IMG/VR virus record: IMGVR_UViG_3300025466_000099
Location: 1-36,027 of that record
Length of the DNA: 36,027 nucleotides
Direction: 5' to 3' (one strand)
Source of the DNA: a virus
Both the position numbers and the translations under genes were made by a program. The notes below the pieces were generated by a model, which worked only from the letters and a program-made list of their open reading frames with translations, had not been told where the DNA came from and made no database searches. Shown piece after piece: positions 1 to 4,729 of this stretch; position 1 is the stretch's first letter; every line of letters begins with the position of its first letter.

Positions 1-64
1 GATTGAGCCTGATGTCTTTGGCGTAATCCGGCAAAGAATTCTTGACTGTTTCAATAAAACTCAT
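1..64 (-). CDS. ahpD: AhpD-like alkylhydroperoxidase, N-terminus only (cut by window edge)
   Basis: Only the first 21 residues are inside the window; the gene continues beyond position 1. The visible peptide starts MSFIETVKNSLPDYAKDIRL, the typical opening of AhpD and carboxymuconolactone-decarboxylase-family proteins. An AAGGAG ribosome-binding site lies just before the ATG, and the gene starts 11 bases after ahpC, so the two form an operon. AhpD proteins recycle AhpC through a CxxC thiol pair coupled to lipoylated dehydrogenase subunits. That active site is outside the window, so the call rests on the N-terminus and the AhpC neighbour. Confidence 0.72.
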   Translation of the reverse strand, partial: MSFIETVKNSLPDYAKDIRLN

Positions 65-75
65 GACGTTTCTCC

Positions 76-621
76 TTATACCGACAGTGTTTGGCCGCCA
101 ATGGCACGATTACATGCACAAAGTTCTCCCGTTTGGCAGGAATCCAATACACGAAGTGTTTCTTCAGGATTTCGACCCACATCCAAGTTGTTGACAGTGA
201 CATGCTGAATAACATTGTTGGGATCAACGACAAATGTGGCACGCAGAGCGGCGCCAGCAGGAGCATAGAACGCGCCCAATTGATTGATAAGGCTGCGTTC
301 GTCCCGCGCGGTATCTGCAAACTGTGTATGGGTAATCTTGGCCAAATCTGGATGAGCCTTCTGCCAAGCCACCTTGCAGAATTCATTATCGGTACTGCCG
401 GTGAGCAGCACTGCATCGCGATCGGCAAAATCCTGATTTAGTTTGTCGTAGGCCACGATCTCTGAAGGGCAAACAAAGGTAAAGTCCTTCGGGTAGTAAA
501 CAATCACCTTCCACTTGCCTGCAAAACTGTTTTGGTCGATGGTAAAGAAAGCATCATCCGGCTGTCCCGGTTTGACTCCAACAATCTCAAACGCTTCTAA
601 CGTATCTCCTACTGTTTTCAT
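76..621 (-). CDS. ahpC: 2-Cys peroxiredoxin AhpC
   Basis: 181 residues, a full-length typical 2-Cys peroxiredoxin that reduces hydrogen peroxide and organic peroxides. The peroxidatic Cys51 sits in DFTFVCPSE, the supporting Arg127 in LRATF, and the C-terminal GELCACN supplies Cys168 and Cys170, the resolving arrangement known from actinobacterial AhpC that is recycled by AhpD. A second 2-Cys feature, Cys162, lies just upstream. The start ATG follows a GGGGATTACC leader. ahpD follows on the same strand 11 bases later. An OxyR-type operator lies 107 to 143 bases upstream, so expression is probably peroxide-induced by the host regulator. No NATAAATA late promoter is nearby. The pair looks recruited from a bacterial genome with its control region. 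AhpC is an unusual cargo for a T4-like phage. Confidence 0.95.
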   Translation of the reverse strand: MKTVGDTLEAFEIVGVKPGQPDDAFFTIDQNSFAGKWKVIVYYPKDFTFVCPSEIVAYDKLNQDFADRDAVLLTGSTDNEFCKVAWQKAHPDLAKITHTQFADTARDERSLINQLGAFYAPAGAALRATFVVDPNNVIQHVTVNNLDVGRNPEETLRVLDSCQTGELCACNRAIGGQTLSV

Positions 622-700
622 GGTAATCCCCTATTGTGTGTAGTTGTGTGTTAATACCTATTATTAACTATCACACTAATTTAGCATTTTATACACACTA

Positions 701-728
701 AATCTATGGATTTTTGATGGTTTTTCAA
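701..728 (-). promoter_or_regulatory. candidate sigma70-type promoter of ahpC
   Basis: On the minus strand TTGAAA (723-728) is followed after 16 bases by TAGATT (701-706). The -35 element overlaps the edge of the OxyR-type operator, where OxyR-activated promoters usually keep it. An alternative -10 (TATAAAA at 687-693) cannot be excluded. Confidence 0.35.
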
Positions 729-764
729 TACTTTGATTCTATTGCAGCAATAGGCAATGTCTAT
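728..764. promoter_or_regulatory. OxyR-type operator upstream of ahpC
   Basis: The plus strand reads ATAC-N7-CTAT-N7-ATAG-N7-CTAT. The published OxyR consensus has four tetranucleotides ATAG/CTAT/ATAG/CTAT spaced by seven bases. Here 15 of the 16 core positions match with exact spacing. The extra T and A positions inside the outer spacers of the consensus are only partly kept. The site lies between the tmRNA terminator and ahpC and would be read by a host OxyR, since no regulator gene is in the window. Confidence 0.72.
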
Positions 765-766
765 TG

Positions 767-800
767 AAAAATAAAAATAATAGGAGCCGAAGCTCCTATT
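767..800 (-). terminator. intrinsic terminator of the tmRNA transcript
   Basis: A perfect 9-bp stem AATAGGAGC/GCTCCTATT (779-800) closed by a TTCG tetraloop on the minus strand, followed by a T-rich run (TTTTTATTTTT). It directly follows the coding half of the permuted tmRNA. Confidence 0.92.
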
Positions 801-1087
801 ACTAACCTTTCTGTTACCAAGCGGTTAACTCTGGAAAACTACACCGTTATTAGGCGGCTAGTGCCATGTGGTAATTGCTATCGTTTGCATTTACTTTTTT
901 TTGTGCTGATTACGTCAGTCACCTTTCGGACGCATTGAGTGTATTACGCAGCCTGTCGAAACCGATATGCCCCATAGTTGGTGGAGCATCGGGGAATCGA
1001 ACCCCGGTCCAAACTGATTTTAGTTCAATGTTTACGTCGTTTATGAGTTGCGTCCAAAACGCTTTTAGCTAAGAGTTTACTACCATT
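779..1087 (-). ncRNA. ssrA: circularly permuted (two-piece) tmRNA, tag ANDSNYHMALAA
   Basis: Read on the minus strand, the acceptor half comes first. Its T arm CGGGG-TTCGATT-CCCCG is followed by the 3' acceptor strand ATGCTCC (983-989), discriminator A and encoded CCA (979-981). After five bases the coding half begins with GGGGCAT (967-973), which pairs with ATGCTCC and includes the G3-U wobble read by alanyl-tRNA synthetase, then GGTTTCGAC of the D-loop region. A second cross-piece helix pairs CAGGCTG (949-955) with CAGTTTG (1010-1016). The tag frame at 853-888 encodes ANDSNYHMALAA, then two stop codons (847-852); the resume codon is GCA after AGTAAAT. A late promoter lies just upstream and an intrinsic terminator just downstream. 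The RNA rescues stalled ribosomes with SmpB, which is not in the window. The loop between CCA and GGGG would be removed, giving two RNA pieces. The 5' end is estimated from the promoter. Confidence 0.95.
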
Positions 1088-1092
1088 AAGCG

Positions 1093-1100
1093 TATTTATA
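1093..1100 (-). promoter_or_regulatory. T4-type late promoter for the tmRNA
   Basis: TATAAATA on the minus strand, an exact match to the T4 late consensus, placed directly before the acceptor half of the tmRNA. The motif lies in the loop of a perfect 7-bp inverted repeat (ATTAAGC 1085-1091, GCTTAAT 1104-1110). Confidence 0.65.
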
Positions 1101-1135
1101 ACAGCTTAATGATCAAAAAGCAATGGATATTACCG

Positions 1136-1237
1136 TTATTTTTTAAAACAATGGATTGATATCATAGTGAGTAAAACTCCTATGGTGCCTACTGAACACA
1201 CAATAATGCCGGTGGTGATTGATAGATATAGTGCCAT
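1136..1237 (-). CDS. 33-residue predicted membrane peptide
   Basis: A short reading frame that begins MALYLSITTGIIVCSVGTIG and ends in a short basic tail (HCFKK). Residues 3-29 form one strongly hydrophobic segment, long enough to span a membrane. The start is supported by a strong ribosome-binding site, GGAGGT, seven bases before the ATG, and by an exact late promoter TATAAATA 32 bases upstream. I do not recognise a family. Size and layout fit a small phage membrane effector or a holin-like peptide, but nothing in the sequence shows which. The tmRNA promoter begins 36 bases after its stop codon. Confidence 0.62.
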   Translation of the reverse strand: MALYLSITTGIIVCSVGTIGVLLTMISIHCFKK

Positions 1238-1268
1238 GATAGTGACCTCCGTTAGTTAATCACAAAAA

Positions 1269-1276
1269 TATTTATA
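1269..1276 (-). promoter_or_regulatory. T4-type late promoter for the 33-residue peptide
   Basis: TATAAATA on the minus strand, 32 bases before the start codon at 1237. A second, weaker copy (CATAAATA) lies at 1310-1317. Confidence 0.6.
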
Positions 1277-1345
1277 CGGCTTCATTTCGTAATAAAACTG
1301 TAATATAATTATTTATGTTGAAAGAGATCTAGAGCAGCAATTTAG

Positions 1346-1436
1346 GGATGCTGTCAACCTAGCGAATTCCCCGGGGCGTTGACATCCTTCGCTTGGACTC
1401 GTTGAAGCCTTGCACCCAACCAACTGTTACACAGTT
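1346..1436 (-). ncRNA. unassigned structured RNA candidate
   Basis: A GC-richer stretch between two minus-strand genes folds into nested stems when read on the minus strand: GGGTGC (1412-1417) with GCATCC (1346-1351), which needs a G-U wobble and so favours a minus-strand RNA; a perfect 7-bp stem TGTCAAC/GTTGACA (1352-1358 with 1378-1384) around a CCCCGGGG-containing loop; and a perfect 6-bp hairpin AACTGT-GTA-ACAGTT (1422-1436). It contains no coding frame. It follows the stop of the 359-residue gene, so it could be a 3' untranslated structure, a ribozyme or a small RNA. I do not recognise the fold. Confidence 0.4.
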
Positions 1437-1459
1437 TACCCCCGCCGGATCATGAATAT

Positions 1460-2539
1460 TTAGTTTGGGATAGGGCCGGATTGATTGGCATAACAAAGCC
1501 CAAAAGGAACGGGTATGATGGGAAGGGTAAAATTTATATTGAATATGGACAGTATCTTGGCAATTTCTCTTATGAATTTCTTTATGAGATTGACACAGAA
1601 ATTATTGATGTAATTTTTCATGTCAGTCAACAGTTTTTCAAAATCCACATTGGGAATACTGACTCTGATGTTGATCGGCAATACCCAATCCAGGGGAAAT
1701 CCAATTATGGGCAATTTGAAATGTTGAATGGCATTGATCAGTTCCTGATAGGTCACTTCGGCTTTGTTATAAAGTTTTTTAGCAAATGCTACCAAAGCAT
1801 CATGTATTTGCTGTATGGTAGGAGGGTTGATCAGTAGATCGATGATTTTGCCCAAAACGGTCTTGATAAGGTTTTTCAACAATAGCGATAATGTGGGAAT
1901 GCCATAAGTGATCAGATCATAGGCTTCCAATCCAATTTCAATAATAGTGAGTATCTTTTCAATTTTTTGAAATAACAGTCCCATCAAACTGTAAAAGATT
2001 TTTTCTACCAAGGCTTCAATTTCCAGTTCTATACTTTGTATATTGATAAAAAATGGAAAAGGAATACCCAATGTTTTCAATATGGCCAATAGCTTGTCTT
2101 TTCCTTTATGATACAGTTCTGTTACCGCAGCTTTGATTTTTTCGTACAAATTGGGATCAAACAGATCACTGATATGAAGATTCAAAACAGGTAGTTTTAA
2201 ATCTAAAATGGCCAACCCAAATCTTTTTAATGCGTTATATAAAGCGTACAGCGCTGTCCAAACAGGATTCAATATTGATTGTAGCAAATAGTTATAGAGC
2301 CTTGATACGATTTTTTTAATATCTGTTATGGGGTCTATCACAAATTTGGTGTTGCAGGTAATACCCAGCAAGGGTACAGATATACCCACCACCTTGGCCA
2401 CAGTGCCTGTACTTGTGCTATTGGCAACGGCTGATTGCAATGAATCAAAGATACCCTGCATGGTAAACGAGCCTGCTAGATTTATGTGTAAAACAGGTTT
2501 TTCATGCAGGGTCAAATGTATTGCAGATGCCAGTGACAT
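1460..2539 (-). CDS. unknown protein of amphipathic and hydrophobic helices
   Basis: 359 residues. I recognise no catalytic motif. The N-terminal 65 residues are mixed and beta-like. From about residue 70 onward the chain is dominated by long Leu/Ile-rich amphipathic helices broken by short Pro-containing turns (LPVLNL, GIPFPFF, FTLPIIPVPFG). There is no signal peptide and no single clear transmembrane segment, so it may be a helical-bundle virion or membrane-surface protein. It is the last gene of the reductase operon, six bases after the LSm-like gene, and its stop is followed by the structured RNA candidate. The ribosome-binding site is weak (AAGTAATCACA before ATG), which suggests coupling to the gene upstream. 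Confidence 0.75.
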   Translation of the reverse strand: MSLASAIHLTLHEKPVLHINLAGSFTMQGIFDSLQSAVANSTSTGTVAKVVGISVPLLGITCNTKFVIDPITDIKKIVSRLYNYLLQSILNPVWTALYALYNALKRFGLAILDLKLPVLNLHISDLFDPNLYEKIKAAVTELYHKGKDKLLAILKTLGIPFPFFINIQSIELEIEALVEKIFYSLMGLLFQKIEKILTIIEIGLEAYDLITYGIPTLSLLLKNLIKTVLGKIIDLLINPPTIQQIHDALVAFAKKLYNKAEVTYQELINAIQHFKLPIIGFPLDWVLPINIRVSIPNVDFEKLLTDMKNYINNFCVNLIKKFIREIAKILSIFNINFTLPIIPVPFGLCYANQSGPIPN

Positions 2540-2544
2540 TGTGA

Positions 2545-2841
2545 TTACTTGGCCAACGCTATTCCGGTGGTGCCTTCAATATATTGATCGGCATAGTCCT
2601 GTATGGCAGGAACACACACAATGATTTGTGTCTTTGGAAGATCAACCATGTTGCATACGCCGGTGTTGATCCAGGGAATTAATCCAATATTGCCAGCACG
2701 ATCCACAATTACCACACGCATGGGCTTGGAAACTGTAACGGTGTCAGCGTTATCACTTTCAAATCTTGCCAACAGCTCTCCATCATTGGTCAATTTGACA
2801 CTTACTACATCACCTTCACGATGTGATTTTTTGATTAACAT
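2545..2841 (-). CDS. small beta-barrel protein, possibly LSm/Hfq-like, unknown role
   Basis: 98 residues starting MLIKKSHREGDVVSVKLTND. Two ATG codons lie side by side at 2842-2844 and 2839-2841; the second is chosen because AAGGAG is five bases before it and only two before the first. The N-terminal half alternates hydrophobic residues in short strands (DVVSVKLTN, ELLARFES, VTVSKPMRVVIV), the pattern of an SH3/LSm-like barrel. A conserved-looking tail ends YIEGTTGIALAK. I recall similar short proteins in T4-like cyanophages with no assigned function, so the LSm label is a fold guess only. It lies between the 129-residue and 359-residue unknowns in the reductase operon. Confidence 0.7.
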   Translation of the reverse strand: MLIKKSHREGDVVSVKLTNDGELLARFESDNADTVTVSKPMRVVIVDRAGNIGLIPWINTGVCNMVDLPKTQIIVCVPAIQDYADQYIEGTTGIALAK

Positions 2842-2852
2842 CATATCTCCTT

Positions 2853-3242
2853 TTATAATTCGCCACTTTCGGCCATCTTGAGCATGAGACTGTAGTGCTC
2901 ATATGCTTTTTTCACGGCCGGGTATTTGTCCTTAAACAACTGTTCTTGTTTCTTTTGTTCCATTAGGGCTTCAAACATATTGAAATGACCGTGGCGCACC
3001 AGATTATTAAAAACCTGTGCTTCAAATTTTGCCAGGCTTTCTAGCTCACTCTCAGATATTTCGACTGTATAAAGTCTCTCTGTTTCCAGTTCGGGGGCCA
3101 GTTCTTTGGTCATGTTATAGTCGTGGGAATATTGAAAATAAGCAACATTTTGTTTGGTCCATATGTGTGCACGTTTACTTTTGTCAAGTATTTTTATCCC
3201 GTGTTTTTCAAGCCATGATTCTAGCAGGTCTTGTTGACTCAT
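2853..3242 (-). CDS. unknown conserved phage-type protein, 129 residues
   Basis: A soluble, charged, mainly alpha-helical protein. The first 45 residues (LLESWLEKHGIKILDKSKRA, then a Trp/Tyr-rich stretch) look globular. The rest is helical with many Glu and Lys (residues 62-125). No catalytic motif or membrane segment is visible. Its ATG overlaps the stop of the upstream 48-residue gene as ATGA, so translation is probably coupled. It belongs to the nrdA-nrdB-glutaredoxin transcription unit, which suggests early expression. I cannot assign a function. Confidence 0.75.
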   Translation of the reverse strand: MSQQDLLESWLEKHGIKILDKSKRAHIWTKQNVAYFQYSHDYNMTKELAPELETERLYTVEISESELESLAKFEAQVFNNLVRHGHFNMFEALMEQKKQEQLFKDKYPAVKKAYEHYSLMLKMAESGEL

Positions 3243-3385
3243 GGTTTCAACCTACGAATGTCATTTTTGCGGCGACTGTTTTCTTGTTCTAAAAAAGCCA
3301 AACGACGCAGAATTAGATTTAGAGCCTGCGCCTGTTTCTTCAGTTGCTGTTCCATTTCTTCGACTCGCGCTTGGGGTGTTTTCAT
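3239..3385 (-). CDS. 48-residue coiled-coil protein
   Basis: A short frame beginning MKTPQARVEEMEQQLKKQAQ. Residues 6-36 show a heptad pattern of Leu/Met and Ala with many Gln, Glu, Lys and Arg, typical of a coiled coil. The tail is basic (RRKNDIRRLKP). Its stop overlaps the start of the 129-residue gene in an ATGA junction, and it begins five bases after the glutaredoxin stop. This tight packing is the main reason to accept it. No strong ribosome-binding site is visible, so it may depend on coupling to the glutaredoxin gene. Function unknown. Confidence 0.6.
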   Translation of the reverse strand: MKTPQARVEEMEQQLKKQAQALNLILRRLAFLEQENSRRKNDIRRLKP

Positions 3386-3390
3386 CTAAA

Positions 3391-3615
3391 TTAATCTGCT
3401 AAAAAATACTTAAGTTCTGTGTAGCCGCCAATCAGCTCTTCGTTGATAAAGATTTGAGGAACTGACCGTGCCGTAGGCACTTGTTCTAAAAGATCTTCCT
3501 TGCTATACCCATCTCCAATCTTTCTTTCCTCAAATTCAATGCCTTTGATTTCTAATAGACTTTTTGCCTGTTCGCAATAGCTGCAATTACTTTTGCTCCA
3601 AATTATCACTTTCAT
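3391..3615 (-). CDS. glutaredoxin, probable electron donor of the reductase
   Basis: 74 residues from MKVIIWSKSNCSYCEQAKSL. The start at 3615 is chosen because AAAGGAAA sits seven bases before it; the longer frame to 3645 would overlap the nrdB stop. Class I glutaredoxin features are complete: the CSYC redox motif near residues 11-14, the cis-proline segment SVPQIFI, and the GGYTEL glutathione-binding turn. Length is typical of phage and NrdH/Grx-type proteins. It sits 10 bases after nrdB, and T4 likewise encodes a glutaredoxin-like reductant (NrdC) for its ribonucleotide reductase. The role here is most likely to reduce the NrdA C-terminal cysteine pair. Confidence 0.93.
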   Translation of the reverse strand: MKVIIWSKSNCSYCEQAKSLLEIKGIEFEERKIGDGYSKEDLLEQVPTARSVPQIFINEELIGGYTELKYFLAD

Positions 3616-3625
3616 TATTTTTCCT

Positions 3626-4720
3626 TTAGAGATCCGGTAGTTCATGGTAATTAATATCAGAACTCATAGCCCCTACTACATAATTGGTTGATTCAGTTTC
3701 TTGTAAAGCACTCTGTTTTTTATTGATTTGAGTATGTTTATTGAACCAAGGTATAGGATTTGACTTGGGATATTCTTCCAAATATTTGATTCCAATATCC
3801 TTCAATCTGGTAAAGGCGGTCCAATCCACAAAGTCCTTGAGGATATTGGAATTGAGTCCAATTACCACGCCCTTTTTAAAAAGATAATCGGCCCAACTTT
3901 TTTCTTCCTTGATCACTTCCATGTACATGGCATAAACTTCGTCACGGCATTCCTGTTCCAGTTTTACAAAGTCAGGATCATCCTTGCCTACATTGTTAAT
4001 TATCCATGCAGTCCATTCGGCGTGTAACAATTCATCCTGCAATATCAAGCTGATGATGTTGCCGTTACCGATATAGATTTTATTTTCTACCATGGCCAGG
4101 CTGGTAGCAAAACTGACCATGAATCTAAACGCTTCCAGCGCATAGCTGGCGTTTAGTGCCAACCAGATAGCTCGTTTATGATCATGCACAGAAACCTTTT
4201 CTCCCAATTCTTTGCGACAATTCAAAGTATGCAGGTCTTCATAATATCGACCAATGTTGGCCGCCATGTCTATGATTTCTTTGGTATCGTGTATTTTGTT
4301 GAACTCATCTTTGGGAACGCCATACACATTGCGTATGATATGACTGTAGGACTTGCTGTGTATGTTTGTTTCAAAGAAACTCCACACATTGACAAGAGAT
4401 TCCATTTCCGGAACACTAACTACTGGACTAAAGATCTGCGAAGGAGCGCGTCCTTGAATACTATCTAACGCAGTTTGTCTTAAGAGATTGCTGGTAAAAA
4501 TATGTTTGACTGCATCACTGGCATCTTTATGATCCATCTTGTCTTTGGTAAGACTGATTTCTTCAGGAACCCAAAAAAAACCTCTTTGTAACTCCTCGAA
4601 CTTGGCTATCTTGGGAAATCGAAATTCTTCAAATCGCTGAACAGTGACTGCCCCGTCAAGAAACATTTTTCTCTTGAGGTAATTGGTTTTATTTGTTAAA
4701 TCGTATTGACCTTTACTCAT
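3626..4720 (-). CDS. nrdB: class I ribonucleotide reductase small subunit
   Basis: 364 residues, the usual length. It makes the tyrosyl radical needed by NrdA to reduce ribonucleotides. The di-iron ligands are recognisable: Asp86 in LDSIQG, Glu117, His121, Glu196 in EAFRFMVSFA, Glu230 and His233 in DELLH, with the radical Tyr125 in HSKSYSH. The first ligand helix reads ETNIH, so Glu117 and His121 are four apart, whereas the Escherichia coli protein has ETIH with a spacing of three; all other spacings match. The start has AAGGATATAAC before it, and nine bases separate it from the nrdA C-terminal piece. Absence of a late promoter fits an early operon. Confidence 0.96.
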   Translation of the reverse strand: MSKGQYDLTNKTNYLKRKMFLDGAVTVQRFEEFRFPKIAKFEELQRGFFWVPEEISLTKDKMDHKDASDAVKHIFTSNLLRQTALDSIQGRAPSQIFSPVVSVPEMESLVNVWSFFETNIHSKSYSHIIRNVYGVPKDEFNKIHDTKEIIDMAANIGRYYEDLHTLNCRKELGEKVSVHDHKRAIWLALNASYALEAFRFMVSFATSLAMVENKIYIGNGNIISLILQDELLHAEWTAWIINNVGKDDPDFVKLEQECRDEVYAMYMEVIKEEKSWADYLFKKGVVIGLNSNILKDFVDWTAFTRLKDIGIKYLEEYPKSNPIPWFNKHTQINKKQSALQETESTNYVVGAMSSDINYHELPDL

Positions 4721-4729
4721 GTTATATCC

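Noticed and set aside
981-1010. Ordinary tRNA gene ending at this T arm
   Set aside because: No D arm or anticodon arm lies upstream; instead the matching acceptor strand is downstream with a tag frame, which fits a permuted tmRNA only.
875-1072. Plus-strand open frame of 65 codons
   Set aside because: It lies wholly within the tmRNA and is a by-product of RNA sequence conservation.
1364-1376. Adjacent GAATTC and CCCGGG sites resembling a cloning polylinker
   Set aside because: They are part of the loop of a stem-forming region flanked by ordinary phage sequence; no vector sequence is visible.
1481-1837. Plus-strand open frame inside the 359-residue gene
   Set aside because: Shadow frame; the minus-strand gene has consistent amphipathic helices and operon context.
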